Source: a virus. From it: 31,247 nucleotides of DNA. Where the stretch lies: IMG/VR virus record IMGVR_UViG_3300027503_000046, positions 1 to 31,247 of that record; one strand, 5' to 3'. Both the position numbers and the translations under genes were made by a program. The notes under the pieces are model-generated. The model saw only the letters and a program-made list of their open reading frames with translations, ran no database searches and was not told where the DNA came from. Positions 1 to 6,064 of this stretch are shown here, piece after piece (positions within the stretch are counted from its first letter, which is position 1; each line of letters opens with the position of its first letter).

Positions 1-23
1 TCTAGTTTTGTTTTAACTAACAT
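1..23 (-). CDS. Portal protein, first codons only (cut by window edge)
   Basis: The ATG at 23-21 overlaps the terL stop codon as TAATG and opens MLVKTKL, the same N-terminus as the complete portal gene ending at 28791. Only seven codons fit before the window begins. This is the left image of the portal start, present because the contig ends overlap, and not a second gene. Confidence 0.9.
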
Positions 24-491
24 TATCTTCTAAACATCCTTTTTAAATTTTCTCTCTCGCTTGATTCTCTTTCAAAGTGAATAAAATGTGTTGATGGCAA
101 TGATGCACCTGAAACTGGTATAGGATTTGTATATTGATCCAAGTTTCTAACCATGTAAATCAGACTTGCCAGAGCGTCATAATGTCCATACATATCACTA
201 ACATCAAATTGAGTTCTCTGTTTATTCCATATTCCAGCCCGTAAACATCCAATCAATTCCTGACAATTGTCAGACACGTATAATCTTCCTTGTCCAATAA
301 AGACTCTGAGTTCATTGACCATTGCAAGTAAAGTATCTTTTGAAGTTGGAGCAAAGTGAACATTGTGCATGAGAGACATGTCTTGTAAAAGTATTACATT
401 GTTATTGTCTGCTATTCTTCTAATATTGTTTTGTCTTTTGAATAACTCAAGTTCTTTTGATACTATTGTTTTTGCAATCAAATCGGTTGTT
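1..491. repeat. Left copy of a 491-bp terminal direct repeat
   Basis: Bases 1-491 match 30757-31247 end to end, with 14 substitutions by my count and no insertions or deletions (about 97% identity). The repeat covers the first seven codons of the portal gene and the C-terminal third of TerL. It closes the contig into a circle or circularly permuted unit of about 30,756 bases. The differences fall almost entirely at synonymous positions of terL, so they look like two natural alleles rather than sequencing errors. Confidence 0.95.
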
Positions 492-1417
492 GTGTCCTGA
501 CCCGTTAAGATTGACTCATCAACTACTTGTAATACTGATTTTCTGAAATCATAATAGCCATATAGAATTGCAGTCTTGTGTCTTCCACCAATATCCATAC
601 TTACATAATTTTGGTAGTACATTCTCCATGCGTCTAGTTCGATTTCTCCTATGTAACTATCGTTCCATTCTGGTATAATTACACTTGCTTCATCCACTAC
701 AAACTCGCATAAATACTCTCTCTTCCATGTAGTTGAATTAACCCCACCGGCTTCATTGCAATACAAATCTATAATTTCAGGTTTTAAACTTGTGTTGTCG
801 TATATCGTAAACTTAGAATAGAAGTTTCCCCAGATTGCCTCCTGGCATAGTCTGGGATAATAATGTGCCGGTGTTCTTGGGGGAGTACTTGAGATTATAG
901 TCCTTCCGTTAGTAGTCAATGTCTGAGGCATGAGAATATCTTTTATTACATACTCAAGGTCCGATATACTACCTGCCTCATCGATTAAGTTTAAGTCTGA
1001 TCTATGCCCTCTCAGGTTTTCAGCGTTTCCATTGTCACATCCTGCAATATGTATTTCACTTCCATTTGGGAAAACGTACTTTGAATCTTGAACTTTGAAT
1101 GTTGGCTTCAACCCCTCAGGACAATCTTTTAATATTTCCTGCATAATTGGTTGAATAATTTCTTTCAATTGTTTTTGTGTTGGAGCCGCAAACCTAACTA
1201 GACTTCCATTCTTTTTTAATGCTTCCTCAATTGCCAATATACAAAGTATGTAAGATTTCCCAAATCTTCTAGTACAGTTTATTACGTGTTTTATGTTTTT
1301 ACTATTTTTAATTTGGTCATACAGTTTTATTTGATGGGATAATAATTTAAAATACAAATCACCAGAATACCAAGATTCCTGGATGAGATCATTATATAGT
1401 AATAAAGACTTATCCAT
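23..1417 (-). CDS. terL: Terminase large subunit (TerL)
   Basis: This is the ATP-driven DNA packaging motor with a headful or site-specific nuclease. The 464 residues are a normal TerL length. The N-terminal ATPase shows a Walker A variant RRFGKSY (50-56), Walker B LNLIDEA with D146/E147, and coupling motif ISSTPP (175-180). The C-terminal RNase H-like nuclease shows the first acidic residue in MDIG (D275), VVDES (D300/E301) and HYDAL (D414). The start overlaps the TerS gene by 8 bases and the stop overlaps the portal start as TAATG. A diverged second copy of the last 150 codons lies at the right end of the window. The assignment is secure; the packaging mode is not determined. Confidence 0.96.
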   Translation of the reverse strand: MDKSLLLYNDLIQESWYSGDLYFKLLSHQIKLYDQIKNSKNIKHVINCTRRFGKSYILCILAIEEALKKNGSLVRFAAPTQKQLKEIIQPIMQEILKDCPEGLKPTFKVQDSKYVFPNGSEIHIAGCDNGNAENLRGHRSDLNLIDEAGSISDLEYVIKDILMPQTLTTNGRTIISSTPPRTPAHYYPRLCQEAIWGNFYSKFTIYDNTSLKPEIIDLYCNEAGGVNSTTWKREYLCEFVVDEASVIIPEWNDSYIGEIELDAWRMYYQNYVSMDIGGRHKTAILYGYYDFRKSVLQVVDESILTGQDTTTDLIAKTIVSKELELFKRQNNIRRIADNNNVILLQDMSLMHNVHFAPTSKDTLLAMVNELRVFIGQGRLYVSDNCQELIGCLRAGIWNKQRTQFDVSDMYGHYDALASLIYMVRNLDQYTNPIPVSGASLPSTHFIHFERESSERENLKRMFRR

Positions 1418-1844
1418 TATTATTACTTATCTCTACTCTAAGTTTTTCTATTAACTGTCTTCTTTCTTCTGGACTGAGTTTTTCTTGTGTTATTGATTCT
1501 CCTTTGCTTGTCACATCTAATAATTCCGATACTTTACCATGTCCAGAGTCAAAGAGTTCTCTAAATGCCTGCACGTCTCCTTTTAGTGCTTTTCCTATAA
1601 GAGAAATAACAAGATGATCTTGTATCTGAAGTGTTTCGTTTTGTCCTGTGATGGGATTTATTTTCTTGTAAGTAGTTTCTAGCCATTCACGGACTATTGT
1701 AGATCTGTTTCTTGATCCTTTTGGCCTACCATTGGGATTATGAGATGGTTCACCTGCTTTTTGTGGCTTTAAGTTTTCTACTCTTCCCTTAGATTTTCCT
1801 TGGATATTTCTTGGTTTTTGAATGTTATTAGATTTCGATTCCAT
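1410..1844 (-). CDS. terS: Terminase small subunit candidate (TerS, DUF5681-like)
   Basis: This 144-residue protein probably recognises phage DNA and loads TerL. Residues 36-50 contain the NPNGRPKGSRNRS signature typical of DUF5681-type proteins encoded directly before TerL. The N-terminus is basic and low in complexity, followed by helical segments and an acidic C-terminal helix (EERRQLIEKLR). It overlaps terL by 8 bases and the broken methyltransferase upstream by 17 bases. The role rests on the motif and on its position immediately before terL; a DNA-binding site was not identified. Confidence 0.8.
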   Translation of the reverse strand: MESKSNNIQKPRNIQGKSKGRVENLKPQKAGEPSHNPNGRPKGSRNRSTIVREWLETTYKKINPITGQNETLQIQDHLVISLIGKALKGDVQAFRELFDSGHGKVSELLDVTSKGESITQEKLSPEERRQLIEKLRVEISNNNG

Positions 1845-2221
1845 TTCTTTTTACCTTCAAAGATGGATCTAGCTTTCTCATTCTATCTATAATAACTTGG
1901 CAGTATTTTGGGTCGAGTTCCATTCCATAGCATACTTTGTTTAATTGATGAGCGGCTACCATTGTCGTTCCACTACCTAAATATAAATCTAGTATTAATT
2001 TGTCATTTTTTTCTAAGAAACCAATACACCATGCTATTATACCCACTGGTTTTTGAGTGGGGTGGTTATATCTCTCTTCTTTTCCCGCACGTAACATACC
2101 ATTCCATAAATGTTTTTTTAATGATTGATTCCACAAGTTTATGAAATTTATCATCCTTAATAATTCTAGGGTTATTAGGATTAGATTTGATCTCAGAAAG
2201 GTTTACTTCTCTACTATTCAC
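1828..2221 (-). pseudogene. Broken ParB-domain/DNA methyltransferase, internal deletion and frameshift
   Basis: Two pieces of one familiar phage gene type are joined here in different frames. From a GTG at 2221 a 51-codon frame reads MNSREVNLSEIKSNP and continues NNPRIIKDDKF, a ParB-like N-terminus, then drifts out of register and stops at 2066. The other frame (ATG 2154 to stop 1828, 108 codons) reads a methyltransferase C-terminus: NHPTQKP and motif I LDLYLGSGTT, ending ELDPKYCQVIIDRM. The rest of ParB and the catalytic DPPY region are missing, and the junction is near 2110-2130. The C-terminal fragment alone cannot methylate because it lacks motif IV. It overlaps terS by 17 bases. It could instead be a chimera made by the assembler. 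Confidence 0.75.
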
Positions 2222-2553
2222 TTTAATTCATCCTTCAACTCTTCACATAATTTAATAATATTTAAGCTCCAATTATTAAATATTATTTTTGTAGTATTAA
2301 TATCATATACTATATTTTTAATTTTTTCCAAATTGTATAAAGTCCCATCATTAAGTTTTTTATTCCAAAAGTTTTTTTGATTTAATAAATTTATAAATCT
2401 TTTTTTGACGAACTCTTTATCTAAATTGATTTCCTCTTGCATATCTTCAATATAGCTTTCTATATTATCAATTTTTTCTTTTATTGTTTTTGGCTCGAAT
2501 GTAAATTTAGATTTAATATTATGCATAAACCCAGGAAATTCATTCTCAATCAT
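2218..2553 (-). CDS. Hypothetical protein, 111 aa, helical
   Basis: I do not recognise this protein. It is highly charged and predicted helical, with an acidic first half (KIDNIESYIEDMQEEINLDKEF) and a basic middle rich in Asn/Lys. No cysteine cluster, signal peptide or membrane segment is visible. It overlaps the preceding gene by four bases (ATGA) and its stop overlaps the GTG of the ParB remnant, so it is translated within the packaging operon. It lies between a conserved small phage protein and the broken methyltransferase. Confidence 0.75.
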   Translation of the reverse strand: MIENEFPGFMHNIKSKFTFEPKTIKEKIDNIESYIEDMQEEINLDKEFVKKRFINLLNQKNFWNKKLNDGTLYNLEKIKNIVYDINTTKIIFNNWSLNIIKLCEELKDELK

Positions 2554-2810
2554 TTTGTAATCTCACTCACTGGTTTCTTACTCCACATTGAGCATGACCA
2601 ATATTTTGGAGTAGTCTTATCCTTTGCTTCACTACATCCATGTCTTGCTCTAAATGATGCCCTTCTTTCAGGAGAATCTCTTTTGATGTCCATGTTAGGA
2701 TCCCCAAAAGTGACTTTAATAATATTGCCAGACTTTCCTCTGACATACACACCAAACTTCTTATTTGATCCTTTTGGTAATCTAAAAGGTTTATTCAAAA
2801 CTTTGTCCAT
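2550..2810 (-). CDS. Conserved small phage protein with HGCS...YWSC motif
   Basis: This 86-residue protein belongs to a family I recognise from many tailed phages but cannot name. Its core GDPNMDIKRDSPERRASFRARH is followed by HGCS and YWSCSMW (about residues 36-77). The two cysteines plus histidine could bind a metal, which is inferred only. Homologues usually sit beside head and packaging genes, as here. The function is unknown. It begins one base after the stop of the upstream membrane-protein gene and overlaps the next gene as ATGA. Confidence 0.85.
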   Translation of the reverse strand: MDKVLNKPFRLPKGSNKKFGVYVRGKSGNIIKVTFGDPNMDIKRDSPERRASFRARHGCSEAKDKTTPKYWSCSMWSKKPVSEITK

Positions 2811-2811
2811 A

Positions 2812-3021
2812 TTATTCCCTTCTTCTCATTCCTTGAGAAATTTTAAGTGTGCTTACCTGGTCTTCTAATTGCTTCAATCGTTCATTTAATTTTTCTATAT
2901 CCAACAACACATCATTCTTTTCGCTCATTTCCTGCTTCGGTTTAGATCGACTATTGAAATACAATATAGTCAATACTATCTCAGTTGCTATTATCACTAG
3001 TGCAATACTAAACCAAAGCAT
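2812..3021 (-). CDS. Small membrane-anchored coiled-coil protein, 69 aa
   Basis: Residues 1-24 (LWFSIALVIIATEIVLTILYF) form one hydrophobic segment, followed by a charged linker and a heptad-like helix (EKLNERLKQLEDQVSTLKI). The topology is probably N-terminus out, with a cytoplasmic coiled coil. It is the first gene after the promoter at 3028-3054, whose predicted start site falls at or within a few bases of this ATG, so it may be translated from a leaderless mRNA. No strong Shine-Dalgarno sequence precedes it, unlike most genes here. The function is unknown; holin or spanin roles are possible but the lysis genes lie elsewhere. Confidence 0.75.
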   Translation of the reverse strand: MLWFSIALVIIATEIVLTILYFNSRSKPKQEMSEKNDVLLDIEKLNERLKQLEDQVSTLKISQGMRRRE

Positions 3022-3027
3022 AATTTA

Positions 3028-3054
3028 ATTATATCCATCTTTTACAATTGTCAA
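3028..3054 (-). promoter_or_regulatory. Promoter for the packaging/structural operon
   Basis: On the minus strand TTGACA (3054-3049) is followed after 15 bases by TATAAT (3033-3028), or after 17 by TAATTA. Both hexamers match the sigma-70 consensus. It lies directly behind a terminator and before the first packaging-side gene. With usual spacing the transcript begins near 3021, the A of the ATG. Confidence 0.65.
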
Positions 3055-3056
3055 GC

Positions 3057-3080
3057 AAAAAATTCCCTCGATTAGAGGGA
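3057..3080 (-). terminator. Rho-independent terminator ending the early operon
   Basis: On the minus strand a perfect 6-bp stem TCCCTC/GAGGGA with a 5-base loop (3064-3080) is followed by A and six T residues (3062-3057). It lies after the last early gene (nuclease, stop at 3108) and before the next promoter. Confidence 0.85.
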
Positions 3081-3107
3081 TAGTGGGGGTAACTAATGAA
3101 ATAAAAG

Positions 3108-3542
3108 CTATACAATATTTTTTTTCTCTCCCCATTTGCTATCGATCTCTTCTAATATTTTTGCACTGTATCCATTTACGGCATAATCAGTCTGGCTGAC
3201 TCTAAAGAAATGACTCGTGCAAAGTCTTATCAATCTATACCCTGCCAATGTTATAAGATTATATTTTTCCATATCTGCCTGAAATCCATATCCTCGTTGA
3301 TGTCTACCATTAGACCATTGACCACCCTCAATCTCAATTATACAATTATAATCAGGTAGATAAAAATCACATCTATATCTTCTATCCTTAAATGGTTGAT
3401 ATTGTCTTACATATTTTATGTTTTTAAAAGATAGCCATAGAGCAAATGGATTTTCCAATTTTTTGTCATTACTAACAGTTAATATTTTTTTCTTAGGTAT
3501 TATTTTTAATTTATTCCACTTGTCTTGCGTTTCTCTATCCAT
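3108..3542 (-). CDS. PD-(D/E)XK-type endonuclease, likely in recombination/replication
   Basis: This 144-residue protein has the restriction-fold core RCDFYLPDYNCIIEIEGGQW, with D59 and the E70-x-E72 pair as likely metal ligands. GRHQRGYGFQADMEKY and GYRLIRL follow, a pattern of DUF559-like phage nucleases. It is the final gene of the early operon, in the same block as SSB and a Sak4-like ATPase. This suggests a role in branched-DNA processing or recombination, which is inference. It overlaps the next gene upstream by 8 bases and is followed by a terminator. Confidence 0.8.
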   Translation of the reverse strand: MDRETQDKWNKLKIIPKKKILTVSNDKKLENPFALWLSFKNIKYVRQYQPFKDRRYRCDFYLPDYNCIIEIEGGQWSNGRHQRGYGFQADMEKYNLITLAGYRLIRLCTSHFFRVSQTDYAVNGYSAKILEEIDSKWGEKKNIV

Positions 3543-3744
3543 GATCTAACTTATCCCTTAGTGCTCTAAGTTTTAATTCTAATTCAAATATTGAATAATT
3601 AAATGAATGTTTGCAATCACTAAAAATAAATATAAATCTATTTATATCATCAATATCATCAATTAACAATAACTCTTTTATGTCTGTATAGTAACTTTCA
3701 ACTGCATCCAGTTTTTCTTTTATTTTTCTTATATAATTATTCAT
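3535..3744 (-). CDS. Hypothetical protein, 69 aa
   Basis: I do not recognise this small helical protein. It starts MNNYIRKIKEKLDAVESYYTDIKELL and contains an acidic Asp/Ile run (DDIDDINRF). Its ATG sits immediately downstream of the SSB stop and its end overlaps the nuclease start by 8 bases, so it is co-translated with both. It may be an accessory factor of either neighbour; nothing in the sequence decides this. Confidence 0.7.
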   Translation of the reverse strand: MNNYIRKIKEKLDAVESYYTDIKELLLIDDIDDINRFIFIFSDCKHSFNYSIFELELKLRALRDKLDHG

Positions 3745-4122
3745 TTAAAATATAGGATCTCCCAAATCTAAAGTTTCTGGATAAATTGCTTCATCCGGTT
3801 TATCAGTAAAATTCTGACTCTTTGGAATTAACATAACATTATTTACCCGTAAGACAATTTTACTTACTGGCTTTCCATCTTTATTAGTCCATTTCTCTTG
3901 ATCGAGAGATCCTGTAATAATTATTAATTCACCTTTTTCTATATTTCTAACTTTATCTGCAGTCTTATTCCAAGCTTTACAATCAAAAAACATTCCTTCG
4001 GATTGCTTATCTTTAGTATATTTATTTTGTGCAATTGTAAATGATGCAAGTTTGGAATCGTTGAATTCCTTCATTTCCGCTTTACGTGTAAGTCTTCCGA
4101 CTATTTGAAAAGTATTATACAT
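3745..4122 (-). CDS. ssb: Single-stranded DNA-binding protein (SSB)
   Basis: SSB coats single-stranded DNA during phage replication and recombination. The 125 residues show the OB-fold pattern of bacterial SSBs: MYNTFQIVGRLTRKAEMKEF, then ASFTIAQNKY, FFDCKAWNKTADKV, GELIIITGSL and VLRVNNVMLI (1-107). The C-terminal tail ends LDLGDPIF, an acidic, aromatic-ended tip resembling the DDDIPF tip that recruits partner proteins in bacteria. The start overlaps the preceding micro-gene by 8 bases. Confidence 0.93.
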   Translation of the reverse strand: MYNTFQIVGRLTRKAEMKEFNDSKLASFTIAQNKYTKDKQSEGMFFDCKAWNKTADKVRNIEKGELIIITGSLDQEKWTNKDGKPVSKIVLRVNNVMLIPKSQNFTDKPDEAIYPETLDLGDPIF

Positions 4123-4291
4123 ATCTATCCTTAATATATTTAATTAAATTGTCCATTTTATTTATAATTTCTTCCAGCCTAATCATAACATCATTTGTGT
4201 CTTTATGATTTGCAAATTCTATTCTAATTAAAGCAAGATCAAATTGTAATTCAAAAGCTTTATGAATTGCTTTTATGGTATCGTATTTCAT
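4115..4291 (-). CDS. Small hypothetical protein, 58 aa
   Basis: The ATG at 4291 forms an ATGA overlap with the stop of the upstream 101-codon gene. The frame runs 58 codons (MKYDTIKAIHKAFELQFDLA...) and stops 8 bases inside ssb. Tight coupling on both sides and a coherent amphipathic-helical composition support translation. No known family is recognised. It may act with SSB. Confidence 0.72.
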   Translation of the reverse strand: MKYDTIKAIHKAFELQFDLALIRIEFANHKDTNDVMIRLEEIINKMDNLIKYIKDRYV

Positions 4292-4593
4292 ACTTTTATT
4301 CTAATCCAAGTCCCTTCAATTTTATTCCTACTTTTAATTTCTGCATAATAATTAACTATATATTCCTGCCCTTCCAGATCTTCATATTCTTTGATATATT
4401 CTTCTATTTCCTCTTCACTCAAAATGTCATCTTCGCTTTGATAATATTCCAGATGCCCCATGATATCAATCTTAGATGCATAATATTTTTCAAATTGCTC
4501 TGATCCACATCCCACTTCATCATCTACCCAAATATGTATTTCATCTTCTGGGTTTTGTTTTTGTAGTTGTGCAATTAGTTCTTTTACTTTCAT
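4288..4593 (-). CDS. Conserved small acidic phage protein, 101 aa
   Basis: It begins MKVKELIAQLQKQNPEDEIHIWVDDE, a pattern shared by many small phage proteins of unknown function. The centre is very acidic (EDDILSEEEIEEYIKEYEDLEGQ, about 54-76) and the end is basic. No catalytic motif or membrane segment is visible. The start directly abuts the stop of the preceding micro-gene (TAA-ATG) and the end overlaps the next by ATGA. Confidence 0.8.
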   Translation of the reverse strand: MKVKELIAQLQKQNPEDEIHIWVDDEVGCGSEQFEKYYASKIDIMGHLEYYQSEDDILSEEEIEEYIKEYEDLEGQEYIVNYYAEIKSRNKIEGTWIRIKV

Positions 4594-4716
4594 TTATTGC
4601 TCTCTCTCATCATCTATATCTACTATTCTACTCATAAAATAATATAATATGCATAAACATACAGAACAGGCTAAACACCATAATACATAAATAAACATTT
4701 CTTTAGGACTAATCAT
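4594..4716 (-). CDS. Small single-span membrane protein, 40 aa
   Basis: The frame begins MISPKEMFIYVLWCLACSVC and has one clear hydrophobic segment (residues 7-28) containing three cysteines, followed by an acidic tail (DIDDEREQ). Its ATG overlaps the end of the previous gene by 8 bases and its stop touches the next start codon, so the packing fits a real gene. The function is unknown; small early phage membrane peptides often act on the host envelope. Confidence 0.65.
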   Translation of the reverse strand: MISPKEMFIYVLWCLACSVCLCILYYFMSRIVDIDDEREQ

Positions 4717-4933
4717 TCTCTCTTTCTTCCAACATTGCTATTCTAACATCCTCATCTTTGAGCTCTTTTATCATTGCTTTACAATAATCTTGATATACCG
4801 ACAACAATTCCATTTTATTAATAAAACTAAATGCCATAGCAATTGTGGATAAAGTTTCTGATTGGGATAATTTTTTTAAATAAGTCTGGCTATATGTAAT
4901 TTTATATAGACTTTTATCAACCGGTTCAATCAT
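4709..4933 (-). CDS. Hypothetical protein, 74 aa
   Basis: I do not recognise this protein. It is helical with an alternating hydrophobic pattern (LSTIAMAFSFINKMELLSVYQDY) and ends strongly charged (KELKDEDVRIAMLEEREND). It has no signal peptide; the hydrophobic stretch around residues 28-45 is too polar for a confident membrane segment. It joins its neighbours through an ATGA overlap upstream and an 8-base overlap downstream. Confidence 0.72.
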   Translation of the reverse strand: MIEPVDKSLYKITYSQTYLKKLSQSETLSTIAMAFSFINKMELLSVYQDYCKAMIKELKDEDVRIAMLEEREND

Positions 4934-5097
4934 AATAATTTTCCTAGCACAAACCCAAATATCATTCCAGATATAAAACTAATCAATACATAGACTATAT
5001 ATACTGTATTAATTGGTTCTATTTGATTAATCATGTCCATGTACTTCGCCTCCTGAGTAATACGGTCTTTAAGTGCTTCTATGTCTGTTTGTTTCAT
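4930..5097 (-). CDS. Small tail-anchored membrane protein, 55 aa
   Basis: The 55-codon frame starts MKQTDIEALKDRITQEAKYM, a soluble charged helix, and ends in a hydrophobic segment (TVYIVYVLISFISGMIFGFV, 31-50) with a GxxxG-like face. ATGA overlaps at both ends support translation. It resembles tail-anchored phage micro-proteins. No specific role can be assigned. Confidence 0.68.
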   Translation of the reverse strand: MKQTDIEALKDRITQEAKYMDMINQIEPINTVYIVYVLISFISGMIFGFVLGKLL

Positions 5098-5573
5098 TTG
5101 TATGGATTTGCCTTGTAGTTATAATTTTTAATGTCATTCAATCTATTTTCGTAGTTTAATTTTTTTTGCTTTAGATATTTTTGATAGCAATCATTAAGAT
5201 CATCAATTTTAAAATAATATGTATTATAATTATACATCTCTTTTGGAATGTTAAATATTTTAGTAGCTTGTAATAATGTGAAATAACTACATCCTAATTT
5301 TTTACAATGCTCATTAACTGTTGTATATCCTTCTCGCACCTGTGGCTTGATTGGATTTTTATTTTTATAAACTCCAGGCACTACAATTTTCTTTCTATTC
5401 TCAATTTCTATTGCATAATCATTTATAAATTTTTTATCAAAATACCATTTATGCTTAACTTTAATTTTTTTTAATGTATTGGATGCCATAACAACAGAAA
5501 CACTCCAATTTAGTATCTCTGCTACCTGCTCCTTATCATAATAATTATTTCTATCAAATACTTCAATTTTCAT
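5094..5573 (-). CDS. Putative DNA-binding protein with excisionase-like HTH, 159 aa
   Basis: Near the N-terminus YYDKEQVAEILNWSVSVVMA, then a basic KKIKVKHKWYF and KKFINDYA, resembles the MerR/excisionase helix-turn-helix with its wing. A second repeat-like segment, EHCKKLGCSYFTLLQATKI, may be another recognition helix. The ATG at 5573 (MKIEVF) is preferred because it overlaps the upstream gene by only 11 bases; an in-frame ATG at 5603 would add ten residues. It could be a transcription regulator of the early operon. This is inferred from the motif only. Confidence 0.65.
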   Translation of the reverse strand: MKIEVFDRNNYYDKEQVAEILNWSVSVVMASNTLKKIKVKHKWYFDKKFINDYAIEIENRKKIVVPGVYKNKNPIKPQVREGYTTVNEHCKKLGCSYFTLLQATKIFNIPKEMYNYNTYYFKIDDLNDCYQKYLKQKKLNYENRLNDIKNYNYKANPYK

Positions 5574-5808
5574 AAGTTCCAAATTTTTTATCTCCATAAA
5601 CAATTTCTATATACTGTTTCGCATCAAATGAATTAATATGTATAAAACTCTTACACTTGTATTGCCCTTTGAATTTAATCGGTTTAAACTCTACCCAGAC
5701 ATCATTTTTAATATCTCCTATTAACTTAAACCTCATGCAAATCTTGCGAATAGGACAAGAATCATTTGCACATAATGAAAGTCTGTTTGTTATAATATTA
5801 CTGCTCAT
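5563..5808 (-). CDS. Small cysteine-containing phage protein, 81 aa
   Basis: The cysteine pattern LCANDSCPIRKICMRF (residues 12-27) plus YKCKSFI (near 50) suggests a small metal-binding protein. Similar C-x4-C-x5-C...C proteins of about 80 residues are frequent in phage early regions and have no established function. It starts 4 bases after the preceding gene and its end overlaps the next gene. Confidence 0.75.
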   Translation of the reverse strand: MSSNIITNRLSLCANDSCPIRKICMRFKLIGDIKNDVWVEFKPIKFKGQYKCKSFIHINSFDAKQYIEIVYGDKKFGTYEN

Positions 5809-5812
5809 AAAT

Positions 5813-6064
5813 TTAGCTCAAATAATTTATATTAAGACTATATTTTTTTGCAATAACTTTTTTTTCTTTACTCATATTTTTTATCAGTCTTTCCAAATAC
5901 CATTTAGCTTTATACAAATCTTCAATTCCATTCTTGCCTTTATATCGTAATACATACTTAATGATATTTCCTTCATGGAATCCCAGATTATTAGCCTCTA
6001 TAATATCTATTGCCTGTATTTTAGTTTTATAATATATAGGATCTATTTTAGTTTCAATCTCCAT
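5813..6064 (-). CDS. DUF3310 family protein, 83 aa
   Basis: The signature YYKTKIQAIDIIEANNLGF, then GNIIKYVLRYKGKNG and EDLYKAKWYLERLI, is that of DUF3310 proteins, which are found in many phages near replication and nucleotide-metabolism genes. The domain occupies nearly the whole protein, followed by a short basic tail. The biochemical role is not established. It overlaps the end of the replication gene by 11 bases. Confidence 0.88.
   Translation of the reverse strand: MEIETKIDPIYYKTKIQAIDIIEANNLGFHEGNIIKYVLRYKGKNGIEDLYKAKWYLERLIKNMSKEKKVIAKKYSLNINYLS

Noticed and set aside
2437-2868. Plus-strand open frame of 143 codons
   Set aside because: It is the antisense shadow of two genes with ATGA overlaps, has no ribosome site, and carries no coherent protein pattern.
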